From Pseudomonas sp. Irchel 3A7 (GTDB lineage: Bacteria; Pseudomonadota; Gammaproteobacteria; Pseudomonadales; Pseudomonadaceae): 64,000 nucleotides of DNA. Of the stretch, positions 42,970-51,729 are shown piece by piece. A program made the position numbers and the translations under genes. Every line of letters begins with the position of its first letter. The stretch's first letter is position 1. Under the pieces are notes generated by a model, which was not told the origin of the DNA, did not search any database, and saw only the letters and a list, made by a program, of their open reading frames with translations. The stretch lies in contig NZ_FYED01000015.1 in assembly GCF_900187565.1 (NCBI RefSeq), positions 124,001 to 188,000 of the forward strand, in the 5' to 3' direction.

Positions 42970-43293
42970 TCAGCGGCGGTCTGCGACTACGCCAATCAAT
43001 ACCAACACCACCAACAACACCGGCGCCAGGCTGTAGTTGTTGAACTGGCTCAAACCCTTGACGATCCACGGTGTGGCATAGATCAACGCCGCGCCGCTGC
43101 CGATCATGCACAGCAGGGCCATCAGCGGGACGCGCAAGGCGCCGGCGATGCTGCCCAGGCGTTGCTCGACCCAGCCTTTGAAGTCCGCGCCGAACAGCAC
43201 CAGCAGGCAGCCCACCAGGGCCAGGGCAATTTCCGAGAGGTTGCTGCGGCTCCAGCGAGAGACGGTGGCGAGCAGGTCGAGTACCAAGTCCAT
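42970..43293 (-). CDS. DUF3392 membrane protein
   Basis: Small inner-membrane protein of unknown function, 107 residues with three hydrophobic segments: LSEIALALVGCLLVLFGADF, VPLMALLCMIGSGAALIY and SLAPVLLVVLVLIGVVA. It is the last gene of the minus-strand run that begins at yggS, starting nine bases after the hemW stop. Confidence 0.85.
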   Translation of the reverse strand: MDLVLDLLATVSRWSRSNLSEIALALVGCLLVLFGADFKGWVEQRLGSIAGALRVPLMALLCMIGSGAALIYATPWIVKGLSQFNNYSLAPVLLVVLVLIGVVADRR

Positions 43294-43302
43294 TCGATTT
43301 CC

Positions 43303-44505
43303 TTATGTCAGAAAATTCTGCAGCAAGTCGTTGAGGAATAGCTGTCCGCGCTCGGTGGCCGCCAGACGTGACGGTTCGACCTGCAACAGGCCACTTTGTT
43401 CGGCTTCACGGCGGCCTTGGGCAAGGCTTTCCAGGGGCATCCCGGTACGTTCCGGGTACAAGCGCGATTCGACACCCGCGGTCAGGCGCAGGGCGTTCAT
43501 CAGGAACTCGAACGGCATTTCGTCATTGGTCAGCGTTTTCTCGCCGGCCTGAAAGCGTTTTGCCGGGTTCAGGTAGTCTTTCGGCAGGCGGGTTTTCCAA
43601 GTGCGGATGATGCGTCCATCCGGATGGCTGAGCTTGCCGTGGGCGCCGGCGCCGATGCCGATGAAATCGCCAAAGCTCCAGTAATTGAGGTTATGCCGTG
43701 CCGGGCGACCGGGCTGGGCATAGGCCGAGACCTCATACTGGGCGTAACCGTGTTCGGCGAGCAACGCCTGACCCGCTTCCTGAATGTCCCACAGCATGTC
43801 GTCTTCCGGCAGCGTCGGCGGCTGGTTCCAGAACACCGTGTTCGGCTCCAGGGTCAACTGGTACCAGGACAAATGGGTCGGCTTCAGGGCGATGGCCTGG
43901 CGCAGATCGCTCAGCGCATCGTCCAGGGATTGATCGGGCAAACCGTGCATCAGGTCCAGGTTGAAGTTGTCGAACCCGGCCTGGCGCGCCATGCCGGCGG
44001 CTCGCACCGCTTCGTCGCCATTGTGAATCCGTCCCAGTGCCTTGAGTTTCTCTTGCTGAAAGCTCTGGATGCCGATCGACAGGCGATTGATCCCCAGCGC
44101 ACGGTAGGCGACGAATTTCTCTTGTTCGAAGGTCCCCGGATTGGCTTCCAGGGTGATTTCGATGTCGCTGGCAAAGCGGATGCGCTGCTCGACACCCTTG
44201 AGCAAACGGCCCAATGCCTCGGCACTGAACAGACTAGGCGTGCCGCCACCGAAGAAGATCGAACTCAGCTCGCGACCGTAGACGGCGTGCAGGTCCAGAT
44301 CGAGGTCGGCCAACAGCGCGTCCACGTACTCTTCTTCCGGCAGCACCGGGCTGGCGGTGTGGGAGTTGAAATCGCAATAAGGGCATTTGCGCACGCACCA
44401 CGGGATGTGGATGTACAGCGCCAGGGGCGGCAGCACTGGCAGGGCCGCCCGAGGCGTTTGCGCGCCGCCGAAGATCAGCGGCGGCGCGGATGATTCAATG
44501 GTCAT
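43303..44505 (-). CDS. hemW: Radical-SAM heme chaperone HemW
   Basis: Radical-SAM protein related to HemN but acting as a heme chaperone, inserting heme into respiratory enzymes. It has 400 residues. The cluster motif IPWCVRKCPYCDFNSH (CxxxCxxC) is near residue 35; a GGGTPSLF loop follows. It lacks the extra N-terminal cysteine region of true coproporphyrinogen dehydrogenase, which is why HemW is favoured over HemN. The four-base overlap with rdgB (stop of rdgB in its start) indicates coupling. Confidence 0.93.
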   Translation of the reverse strand: MTIESSAPPLIFGGAQTPRAALPVLPPLALYIHIPWCVRKCPYCDFNSHTASPVLPEEEYVDALLADLDLDLHAVYGRELSSIFFGGGTPSLFSAEALGRLLKGVEQRIRFASDIEITLEANPGTFEQEKFVAYRALGINRLSIGIQSFQQEKLKALGRIHNGDEAVRAAGMARQAGFDNFNLDLMHGLPDQSLDDALSDLRQAIALKPTHLSWYQLTLEPNTVFWNQPPTLPEDDMLWDIQEAGQALLAEHGYAQYEVSAYAQPGRPARHNLNYWSFGDFIGIGAGAHGKLSHPDGRIIRTWKTRLPKDYLNPAKRFQAGEKTLTNDEMPFEFLMNALRLTAGVESRLYPERTGMPLESLAQGRREAEQSGLLQVEPSRLAATERGQLFLNDLLQNFLT

Positions 44506-45098
44506 TTCAAGCCCAGACGCTGGCGCAGCAGATCCATTGCACGGGCGCGGTGACTGATCTGGTTCTTGTCGCTAGGGCTTAGCTCGGCGCTGGAGCAATC
44601 ACGCTCCGGGACCCAGAACAACGGGTCGTAGCCAAAACCGTGCTCGCCGCTGGCCTGGGTCAGAATACGCCCGTGCCACAGGCCTTCGCAGAGAATCGGC
44701 AGTGGATCGTCGGCATGCCGCACCAGCGCCAGCACGCAGACGAACTGCGCGCCGCGTTCGGCTTGCGGGACGTCCTTCAACACATCGAGCAGTTTGGCGT
44801 TGTTGGCTGCATCGCCCTTGCCGTCGGCATAACGCGCCGAGTAGATGCCCGGTGCGCCGCCCAGGAAGTCCACCGCCAACCCCGAATCGTCAGCCAGTGC
44901 CGGCAGGCCGGAAATGCGCGCGGCATTGCGGGCCTTGAGGATGGCGTTCTCGACGAACGACAGGCCGGTTTCTTCAGGCTCCACGCTGCTGAACTCGCCG
45001 ATCGAGCGCAGTTGCACCGATTCGCCGAGCATGGCCTGGAGTTCCTTGAGTTTGCCGGCGTTATGGCTGGCGAGTACGAGTTGCGTGAAGTTGATCAT
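44502..45098 (-). CDS. rdgB: dITP/XTP pyrophosphatase RdgB
   Basis: Hydrolyses non-canonical purine nucleotides (dITP, XTP) to monophosphates, sanitising the pool. It has 198 residues. It shows LVLASHNAGKLKELQAML (substrate loop), ETGLSFVENAILKARNAAR, ADDSGLAVDFLGGAPGIYSARYAD (metal and catalytic Asp) and GFGYDPLF. Overlaps the DUF4426 gene and hemW by four bases each. Confidence 0.96.
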   Translation of the reverse strand: MINFTQLVLASHNAGKLKELQAMLGESVQLRSIGEFSSVEPEETGLSFVENAILKARNAARISGLPALADDSGLAVDFLGGAPGIYSARYADGKGDAANNAKLLDVLKDVPQAERGAQFVCVLALVRHADDPLPILCEGLWHGRILTQASGEHGFGYDPLFWVPERDCSSAELSPSDKNQISHRARAMDLLRQRLGLK

Positions 45099-45529
45099 TC
45101 GCCGGGAAAGAGCTCTTGGTTGAAGTTGATGGAGTTGATTTTGTCACCGGTCTGCACCTTGATGTCGAAGGTGCGGGTTTCCTGCTGGGGTACCGGAAAT
45201 TGTGCGATGTAGTAGATCGCGCCTTGTTCGGTGATCTGTTTGAATTTCAGGTTCACGCTCTGGCTGGTCAGGTCTTTGACTGTGCCGCTGACCTGGGCCA
45301 TCTGCGGCTTGCCATCCTTGAGCACCGAAATGTTGATCACGCCCTGATTCTTGCTGCGGGTGAGTTCCGCGGCCTTGGCGATGTCCGGCGTCAGGAAGGT
45401 GGAGTTGAAGGTGTTGTAGTGCACCGTCGTGTCGCCGAAGACTTCCTTGCGATCACCTTTGATCGCATCGGCGGCCATGACCGTGACGCTCAGGCAGGCG
45501 GTGAGTAGAAACAGCGCTAGACGACCCAT
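45095..45529 (-). CDS. DUF4426 periplasmic protein
   Basis: Exported protein of unknown function, 144 residues. It has a signal peptide (MGRLALFLLTACLSVTVMAA) and a beta-rich mature part (VFGDTTVHYNTFNSTFLTPDIA, TFDIKVQTGDKINSINFNQELF). It opens at ATG 45529, with GGAGGA upstream; the longer frame has no homology. It lies between metW and rdgB, coupled to the latter by a four-base overlap, but no shared pathway is evident. Confidence 0.85.
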   Translation of the reverse strand: MGRLALFLLTACLSVTVMAADAIKGDRKEVFGDTTVHYNTFNSTFLTPDIAKAAELTRSKNQGVINISVLKDGKPQMAQVSGTVKDLTSQSVNLKFKQITEQGAIYYIAQFPVPQQETRTFDIKVQTGDKINSINFNQELFPGE

Positions 45530-45554
45530 GATCGTTCTCCTCCAAATAAGGTGT

Positions 45555-46175
45555 TCAGACCGCGACCTTGTGGTCTGCAAGCCCCGGGCTGCTGACGCGG
45601 TAAATGCCGATCTCACCTAACAGATTAGGCCATAGCTTGCTGGCCCACCCGTGCCGATGCTGTTGATCCACGGCAAGCCGATCAATGACCTTGGCTTCAC
45701 GTTCGCGGCACAAGGCTTCAAAGTCGGCGAAGGTGCAGAAGTGGATGTTCGGCGTGTTGTACCAGGTGTACGGCAGGAACTCGGAAACCGGCATCCGGCC
45801 CTTGCTTGCCAGGTACCAGCGGCAGCGCCAGTGACCGAAATTCGGGAACGTGATGATGCACTGGCGGCCGACCCGAAGCATTTCGTCGAGGATCTTGTCC
45901 GGGTAGTGCACCGCTTGCAGCGCCTGGGTCATGACCACGATGTCGAAGCTGTTGCTGGCAAAGTTGCCCAGGCCCTTGTCCAGGTCCTGCTCGATGACGT
46001 TGATGCCCTTGGCCACGCACTCGGCGATGTTGTCCGCGTCGTTTTCCAGGCCGTAACCGGTGACTTGCTTGTTGTCGCGCAGCCAGGTCAGCAGTTCGCC
46101 GTCGCCGCAACCGAGGTCGAGCACGCGGCTGCCGGCGGGGATCCATTCCTGGATGATTTCCAGATCGGCTCTCAT
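45555..46175 (-). CDS. metW: MetW methyltransferase-like protein
   Basis: Required with MetX for methionine synthesis in many proteobacteria; thought to activate or stabilise the acyltransferase. It has 206 residues with a class I SAM fold: IPAGSRVLDLGCGDGELLTWL (SAM loop), GYGLENDADNIAECVAKG and FDIVVMTQALQAV. It starts seven bases after the metX stop. Confidence 0.93.
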   Translation of the reverse strand: MRADLEIIQEWIPAGSRVLDLGCGDGELLTWLRDNKQVTGYGLENDADNIAECVAKGINVIEQDLDKGLGNFASNSFDIVVMTQALQAVHYPDKILDEMLRVGRQCIITFPNFGHWRCRWYLASKGRMPVSEFLPYTWYNTPNIHFCTFADFEALCREREAKVIDRLAVDQQHRHGWASKLWPNLLGEIGIYRVSSPGLADHKVAV

Positions 46176-46182
46176 GTCTTCC

Positions 46183-47322
46183 TCAAAACGTAATGCGGTT
46201 CATGTAATTGCCGAACGCCTGCAGGTAGCGCGGGATCGGAATCAGGAAGGCGTCGTGGCCTTGCGGCGCGTCGATTTCCAGGTAGCAGACGTCCTTGCGT
46301 GCAGCCATCAGCGCGTCCACCAGTTCCCGTGAACGAGCCGGGGAGAAGCGCCAGTCGGTAGTGAACGACATCACGCAGAACTTGGCGGTGGCATTGGCGA
46401 AGGTCTTGGCCAGGTCATCGTCGAAGCTGGCTGCCGGATCGAAATAGTCCAGGGCCTTGGTCATCAGCAGGTAGGTGTTGGCGTCGAAACGCCCGGAGAA
46501 CTCTTCACCCTGATAGCGCAGGTAGCTTTCGACCTGGAACTCGACACTGTGGAAGTCGTAGTTGAGCTTCTCGCTTTTCAGGCCGCGACCGAATTTCTCG
46601 CCCATGGAGTCGTCGGACAGGTAAGTGATGTGCCCGACCATCCGCGCCAGCATCAGCCCGCGCTTGGGGATTACGCCTTGCTCCTGGAACGAACCGCCGT
46701 GGAACTCGGGGTCGGTGAGGATCGCCTGGCGCGCCACTTCGTTGAAGGCGATGTTCTGCGCCGACAGCTTGGGTGCCGAGGCGATGGCCAGGCAATGGCG
46801 CACGCGGTCCGGGTAAGTAATGGTCCACTGCAACGCCTGCATGCCGCCCAGGCTGCCGCCGATGACAGCGGCCCATTGGCCGATGCCGAGCCGGTCCGCC
46901 AGGCGCGCCTGGCTGTGCACCCAGTCTTCCACGGTCAGCACCGGGAAGTCGGCGCCGAATGGCTTGCCGGTTTCCGGGTTGGTGCTGCTCGGGCCGGTGG
47001 AGCCGTTGCAGCCGCCGAGGTTGTTCAGGCTGACGACAAAGAACTTGTTGGTGTCGATGGGCTTGCCAGGGCCGATGCAGCTGTCCCACCAACCGGGCTT
47101 GCGGTCGGCGGGGCTGTGGAAACCGGCCGCGTGGTGGTGGCCGGACAAGGCGTGGCAGATCAGCACGGCATTGCTCGCCGTGGCGTTCAGCGTGCCGTAG
47201 GTTTCGTAAATCAGGTCATAGGCCGCGAGCGAACGACCGCAGGCCAACGCCAGGGGTTCGCTGAAGTGCGCCGTTTGCGGCGTCACCAGACCAACAGAAT
47301 CGGGGGGGAAGGCAGCTGGCAT
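46183..47322 (-). CDS. metX: Homoserine O-succinyl/acetyltransferase MetX
   Basis: First committed step of methionine synthesis, acylating homoserine. It has 379 residues in an alpha/beta-hydrolase fold. It shows ALSGHHHAAG, the nucleophile in VIGGSLGGMQALQW, and the Asp/His pair in FSPARSRELVDAL and DAPQGHDAFLI. Proteobacterial MetX paired with MetW (MetXS type) usually uses succinyl-CoA; sequence alone does not settle acetyl versus succinyl. With metW it forms a unit. Confidence 0.93.
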   Translation of the reverse strand: MPAAFPPDSVGLVTPQTAHFSEPLALACGRSLAAYDLIYETYGTLNATASNAVLICHALSGHHHAAGFHSPADRKPGWWDSCIGPGKPIDTNKFFVVSLNNLGGCNGSTGPSSTNPETGKPFGADFPVLTVEDWVHSQARLADRLGIGQWAAVIGGSLGGMQALQWTITYPDRVRHCLAIASAPKLSAQNIAFNEVARQAILTDPEFHGGSFQEQGVIPKRGLMLARMVGHITYLSDDSMGEKFGRGLKSEKLNYDFHSVEFQVESYLRYQGEEFSGRFDANTYLLMTKALDYFDPAASFDDDLAKTFANATAKFCVMSFTTDWRFSPARSRELVDALMAARKDVCYLEIDAPQGHDAFLIPIPRYLQAFGNYMNRITF

Positions 47323-47424
47323 CGACCCTGCTCTCGTTGAAATGAGGCGTAAGTCTAAAGACCGCTGGGGTTAGCGGCAAGCAAAGGCCGGGCCTGTTTT
47401 TTCCCGGGAAGACCGAGGTGTGCC

Positions 47425-47475
47425 ATTCGCGAGCAGGGGGATGCATTCCCATGTGGGAGCGAGCCTGCTCGCGAA
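47425..47475. repeat. REPIN with a truncated left arm
   Basis: The right arm 47452-47475 is complete. The left arm keeps only ATTCGCGAGCAG (47425-47436) before unrelated sequence, as if an internal deletion removed its end. It is located between metX and yggT. Confidence 0.75.
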
Positions 47476-47499
47476 GAACGATGACGCGGTTAGCCTGAA

Positions 47500-48087
47500 T
47501 CAGATCAGGCCGAACAGTTCCTTCGGCATCAGCGCGTAGTACGCCAGGCGCGGAATCAGCCAGCTTTGCAGCAATTGCAGGGCGATAAACGCGAAGATCG
47601 GCGAGATGTCGAGGCCGCCCAGGTTCGGAATGATCCGGCGGAACGGCGCGAGTACCGGCTCAGAAATCTGCTGGACCAGTTCCGCGCCCGGGTTATGGCT
47701 ACCCGGAGCGACCCAGGACAGGATCACGCTGATGATCATCGCCCAGAACAGGATCTTCAAAAACAGCGCGAAGATACCGATCAGTGCCCAAGGCGCCAGA
47801 AACAGCACATCAATGTCGTAGCCTCTGAGCAGCAGGATGACCGCGAACAGTGCCATCTGTACCAGCAGCGCCAATACCAACGAGGACATGTCCAGGCCGA
47901 ACATGCTCGGGATGACCCGGCGCAGTGGCTTGAGCAGTGGTTGGGTAGCCTTTACGGCGAACTGGCAGAGCGGGTTGTAGAAGTTCGCCCGCACCAATTG
48001 CAGGATGAAGCGCAGCAACACGATCAGCAGATACAGGCTGCCCAGGGTTTGAATCACAAAAATGGCAGCGTCATTGAGTCCGAGCAT
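47500..48087 (-). CDS. YggT-family membrane protein
   Basis: Inner-membrane protein of unresolved function, 195 residues. It contains two copies of the YggT unit: FILQLVRANFYNPLCQFAVKATQPLLKPLRRVIPS and SVILSWVAPGSHNPGAELVQQISEPVLAPFRRIIPNLGGLDISPIFAF. About four helices. It follows proC in the common proC-yggT order; osmotic or cell-division roles have been proposed for the family. Confidence 0.9.
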   Translation of the reverse strand: MLGLNDAAIFVIQTLGSLYLLIVLLRFILQLVRANFYNPLCQFAVKATQPLLKPLRRVIPSMFGLDMSSLVLALLVQMALFAVILLLRGYDIDVLFLAPWALIGIFALFLKILFWAMIISVILSWVAPGSHNPGAELVQQISEPVLAPFRRIIPNLGGLDISPIFAFIALQLLQSWLIPRLAYYALMPKELFGLI

Positions 48088-48111
48088 TATTGATTCCTTT
48101 TTAAGTGCTGA

Positions 48112-48930
48112 TTAGCGACCGAGTTGCTCAGCCATCTCGGCGGAGCGGTGCGCGGCGGCGCCGAGTGCTTTTTCGACCAGTGTTTCGAAGCCATCGGCCT
48201 GGAACGACTTGATGGCTGCTTCTGTAGTGCCCGCAGGCGAAGTGACGCGACGACGTAACTCAGCGGCGTCGACGTCGCTGGCCACGGCCATGTGCGCGGC
48301 GCCCAGGGCGGTTTGCACGGTCAGTCGGGCGGCAATGTCCGCCGGCAGGCCGAGCTTCACGCCGGCGGCAGTCATGGCTTCGATCAGCAGGAAGAAGTAC
48401 GCAGGGCCGGAACCGGAAACGGCGGTGACCGCGTCCAGTTGCTGCTCTTCGTTCAACCACAGCGCGATGCCAACGGCTGACAGCAGGTCTTCCGCTTGTT
48501 GACGTTGTTCGACGGAGACCTCGGCGGTGGCAAACAAACCGCTTACACCCTGGCGCAGCAGCGCGGGGGTGTTGGGCATGCAGCGCACGATTGGCTGGGC
48601 GCCGAGCCAGTTGTTCATGCTGGCGCAGGTGATGCCGGCCGCGATCGAAACCACCAGTTGCCCAGGCTTCAGGCTTGGGCGGATGGCTTCACAGACGGCT
48701 TTCATCGCCTGGGGTTTGACCGCCAGCACGACCACATCGGCGCCTTCAATGGCTTGGGCGTTATCGGCGAACACTTCAATGCCGTGTTCGGCGCTCACGC
48801 GGGCTCGGGTTTCGTCACCCGGATCGCTGGCGCGGATCTGCGCGGCGTCCAGACCTTTGGCCCGCAGGCCGCCGATCAGGCTGGCAGCCATGTTGCCGGC
48901 ACCGATAAAGGCAATACGCGTCTTGCTCAT
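48112..48930 (-). CDS. proC: Pyrroline-5-carboxylate reductase
   Basis: NAD(P)H-dependent last step of proline synthesis. It has 272 residues. The Rossmann start is RIAFIGAGNMAASLIGGL, with VVLAVKPQAMKAV, RCMPNTPALLRQG and DAVTAVSGSGPAYFFLLIEAMTAAGVKLGL (family signature). It lies 24 bases downstream of yggS and 24 upstream of yggT. Confidence 0.97.
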   Translation of the reverse strand: MSKTRIAFIGAGNMAASLIGGLRAKGLDAAQIRASDPGDETRARVSAEHGIEVFADNAQAIEGADVVVLAVKPQAMKAVCEAIRPSLKPGQLVVSIAAGITCASMNNWLGAQPIVRCMPNTPALLRQGVSGLFATAEVSVEQRQQAEDLLSAVGIALWLNEEQQLDAVTAVSGSGPAYFFLLIEAMTAAGVKLGLPADIAARLTVQTALGAAHMAVASDVDAAELRRRVTSPAGTTEAAIKSFQADGFETLVEKALGAAAHRSAEMAEQLGR

Positions 48931-48954
48931 GTCAGGTCCTTATAAAGAAAGTAT

Positions 48955-49641
48955 TTAAGGCTGGCCGTAGTCACGGGCACCGAATAAAGCCGTGCCGATA
49001 CGGACCCAAGTGGCGCCCTGGGCGATGGCCGATTCGAGATCGTGGCTCATGCCCATGGAAAGTGTGTCGAGCGGTAGATTGAGGCTGGCTTGCAGGTTTT
49101 GTACGGCGGCAAAAGCGGCATCTTGAGCGGCGCGATCTTCCGTCGGCTCGGGAATGGCCATCAACCCGCGCAATTTCAAGCGCGGCAGGGCACTGATGGC
49201 GTTGGCCAGGGCCGGCAGGTCGGCCGGGGCGCAGCCGGATTTGCTGGCTTCGCCGCTGACGTTGACCTGGATGCAGATGTTCAAGGGCGGTAGATCGGCC
49301 GGGCGTTGTTCGGACAGGCGTTGCGCAATTTTCAGGCGATCCACGGAATGCACCCAGTCGAAGTGCTCGGCGATGGCGCGAGTCTTGTTCGATTGAATGG
49401 GGCCGATGAAGTGCCAGATCAAGGGCAGGTCGGCCAATTCGAGCTGCTTGCCCAATGCCTCCTGCAGGTAGTTTTCACCAAAGTCGCGCAGGCCGGCGGC
49501 ATAGGCTTCGCGCAGGTCCTGTGCGGGTTTGGTCTTGCTCACGGCCAGCAGCTGAACGCTGTTTTCGTCACGATTGGCGGCGAGTGTTGCGGCATGTATG
49601 CGCGAACTAACCAGTTCAATGTTGTCTGCTATGGTGGACAT
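48955..49641 (-). CDS. yggS: YggS/PROSC-type PLP homeostasis protein
   Basis: PLP-binding protein with an alanine-racemase-like barrel but no known enzymatic activity; maintains vitamin B6 and amino-acid balance. It has 228 residues. It shows QLLAVSKTKPAQDLREAY (PLP lysine), FGENYLQEA, IWHFIGPIQSNKTR (signature), and the phosphate site SMGMSHDLESAIAQGATWVRIGTALFG. It is divergent from pilT across 57 bases and heads the run to proC and yggT. Confidence 0.95.
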   Translation of the reverse strand: MSTIADNIELVSSRIHAATLAANRDENSVQLLAVSKTKPAQDLREAYAAGLRDFGENYLQEALGKQLELADLPLIWHFIGPIQSNKTRAIAEHFDWVHSVDRLKIAQRLSEQRPADLPPLNICIQVNVSGEASKSGCAPADLPALANAISALPRLKLRGLMAIPEPTEDRAAQDAAFAAVQNLQASLNLPLDTLSMGMSHDLESAIAQGATWVRIGTALFGARDYGQP

Positions 49642-49698
49642 TCAAGAGGCGCCAGCAGGTCTGAGGTTGGCGGCATTCTACTGGAATTGAGGGGGGCT

Positions 49699-50733
49699 AT
49701 GGATATCACTGAGTTGTTGGCGTTCAGTGCCAGACAAGGCGCTTCCGACCTGCACCTGTCCGCTGGCCTGCCACCGATGATCCGCGTCGACGGCGATGTG
49801 CGGCGTATCAATCTGCCGCCCCTGGACCACAAGGAAGTGCAGGCACTGATCTACGACATCATGAACGATACCCAGCGGGTGGACTTCGAAAAGCACCTGG
49901 AAACCGACTTTTCCTTCGACGTGCCCGGTGTGGCGCGTTTCCGGGTCAACGCGTTCAACCAGAGCCGCGGCGCCGGCGCGGTGTTTCGCACGATCCCGTC
50001 CAGGGTCCTGAGCATGGATGAACTGGGCATGGGCGACGTGTTCCGCAAGATGACCGACGCGCCCCGTGGCCTGGTGCTGGTGACCGGGCCGACCGGCTCA
50101 GGCAAGTCCACCACGCTGGCGGCGATGATCGACTACCTGAACAGCCATCGTCATCACCACATCCTCACCATCGAAGATCCGATCGAGTTCGTTCACGAGT
50201 CGCGCAAATGCCTGATCAATCAGCGCGAAGTCCACCGCGACACCCGCAGCTTCGCCACCGCCCTGCGCTCGGCCCTGCGCGAAGACCCGGACGTGATTCT
50301 GGTGGGCGAGATGCGCGACCTGGAGACCATTCGCCTGGCCCTGACCGCCGCCGAAACCGGTCACCTGGTATTCGGTACGCTGCACACCACATCGGCGGCG
50401 AAAACCATCGACCGGATCGTCGACGTGTTTGCGGGGGACGAGAAACCCATGGTGCGCTCGATGCTCTCCGAATCGTTGCTGGCGGTGGTGTCGCAGACGC
50501 TGGTGAAGAAAATCGGCGGCGGGCGTATAGCTGCCCACGAAATCATGCTGGGTACGTCGGCCATCCGTAACCTGATCCGCGAAGACAAGGTGGCGCAGAT
50601 GTACTCATCGATTCAGGCGGGCGGGTCGTTGGGGATGCAGACGCTGGATATGGGCTTGAAGGATTTGGTTGCCCGGGGGGTGGTCAGTCGCGAGCAGGCG
50701 CGGGAGAAGGCGCGGTCGCCGGATAATTTTTGA
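49699..50733 (+). CDS. pilT: Type IV pilus retraction ATPase PilT
   Basis: Hexameric motor that retracts type IV pili, driving twitching. It has 344 residues. An N-terminal PAS-like domain (MDITELLAFSARQGASDLHLSAGLPP) precedes Walker A GPTGSGKSTT, the Asp box ILTIEDPIEFVHE, Walker B ILVGEMRDLETIRLA and the His box TGHLVFGTLHTTSA. The AIRNLIREDK retraction motif is present. ATG 49699 follows GGGGGG. The pilU gene usual after pilT is absent: the next gene is convergent. Confidence 0.95.
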   Translation: MDITELLAFSARQGASDLHLSAGLPPMIRVDGDVRRINLPPLDHKEVQALIYDIMNDTQRVDFEKHLETDFSFDVPGVARFRVNAFNQSRGAGAVFRTIPSRVLSMDELGMGDVFRKMTDAPRGLVLVTGPTGSGKSTTLAAMIDYLNSHRHHHILTIEDPIEFVHESRKCLINQREVHRDTRSFATALRSALREDPDVILVGEMRDLETIRLALTAAETGHLVFGTLHTTSAAKTIDRIVDVFAGDEKPMVRSMLSESLLAVVSQTLVKKIGGGRIAAHEIMLGTSAIRNLIREDKVAQMYSSIQAGGSLGMQTLDMGLKDLVARGVVSREQAREKARSPDNF

Positions 50734-50756
50734 GGGAATTGCGTTGGTTTCAAGGA

Positions 50757-50831
50757 CGCCTTCGCGAGCAGGCTCGCTCCCACAGTGAAATGCATTCCAA
50801 TGTGGGAGCGAGCCTGCTCGCGAAGAGGGCG
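50757..50831. repeat. REPIN
   Basis: Core arms 50761-50785 and 50801-50824, extended outward by CGCC/GGGCG. It is located between convergent pilT and the NlpC/P60 gene. Confidence 0.9.
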
Positions 50832-50862
50832 TTATGTCCGAAGAGGATTCAAGACGCTGAAG

Positions 50863-51480
50863 TCAGCGCTGAACAACCTGCAACGCTTTGGGTTCTTTCG
50901 GCAGAACCCTTTTGGCAACCACGTAGTTCTTTTCCCAATACGGTTTCTTCAAGGTGTCGATGGTCACCGACTTGCCACGACGAGGTGCGTGGATGAAGCG
51001 GTCGTTGCCCAAGTAGATGGCAACGTGATTGACTCGACGGCTCTTGATGTTGAAGAAAATCAGGTCGCCCGGCTTGAGGTCCTTGCGATCGACTTTCTCG
51101 CCATGACCGCTGGCCATGGCATTGGATGTGCGTGGCAGGTCAAACGAGGCGTCATTGAACGCGTATTTCACCAGGCCGCTGCAATCGAAGCCTTTGCTCG
51201 GGCTGCTGCCGCCCCAACGGTAAGGCGTACCGAGGACGTTGACAGCGCGGCTCAGGACGTTGCTGCTTTCCTTGGTCCCCATTGGCGGAACCAGGCTGCT
51301 CTTGCTGATCAGCTGAGGAGCGTTCTTGAGCGATTTCTTGCTTTTGCTCGAAGGAGCCGAAGCATGGGATTTTGGGGTGTAACCATTAACGTTCGGAAGA
51401 CGTTGCTCACGATTGGTGGCGTGGGCGGCCAGTGGCAATAATAGGCAAATGGTTAGCCATGTCTTGAAAAATGGACGCAT
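50863..51480 (-). CDS. NlpC/P60 peptidoglycan endopeptidase
   Basis: Exported cysteine hydrolase cleaving peptide stems, C40 family. It has 205 residues. A signal peptide (MRPFFKTWLTICLLLPLAAHA) is followed by a Ser/Lys-rich linker (ASAPSSKSKKSLKN). The NlpC domain has GTPYRWGGSSPSKGFDCSGLV (catalytic Cys), NHVAIYLG (His) and FIHAPRRG (third residue). A longer frame starts at 51558, but ATG 51480 begins the signal peptide. Related to Spr/MepS, but the N-terminus gives no lipobox. Divergent from the TM2 gene. Confidence 0.9.
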   Translation of the reverse strand: MRPFFKTWLTICLLLPLAAHATNREQRLPNVNGYTPKSHASAPSSKSKKSLKNAPQLISKSSLVPPMGTKESSNVLSRAVNVLGTPYRWGGSSPSKGFDCSGLVKYAFNDASFDLPRTSNAMASGHGEKVDRKDLKPGDLIFFNIKSRRVNHVAIYLGNDRFIHAPRRGKSVTIDTLKKPYWEKNYVVAKRVLPKEPKALQVVQR

Positions 51481-51729
51481 TAGGCAAGGCTCGTATGGGT
51501 TAGCGCGCAACTTTATAACAGCTTTTTTTGGCATTCCGAGGCCGTTTGTCGATTCCATCGGGGTCTAACGGAACCAAATAAGCGGTAAATTGACGCAATT
51601 GTCCGACAGAAGTCAGGTGCCATAAGGGTTTGGCGGAAGGGACAGTAGCAGTTGCCATACGTCGGCTGCTCGTAAAAAAGTCACAAAGATTTAAAGAATA
51701 TTTATCTATCGTGTGAATCGAGGTCCTTC

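Noticed and set aside
45095..45616. Longer version of the DUF4426 protein
   Set aside because: The extension lies over metW and would bury the signal peptide that starts at 45529.
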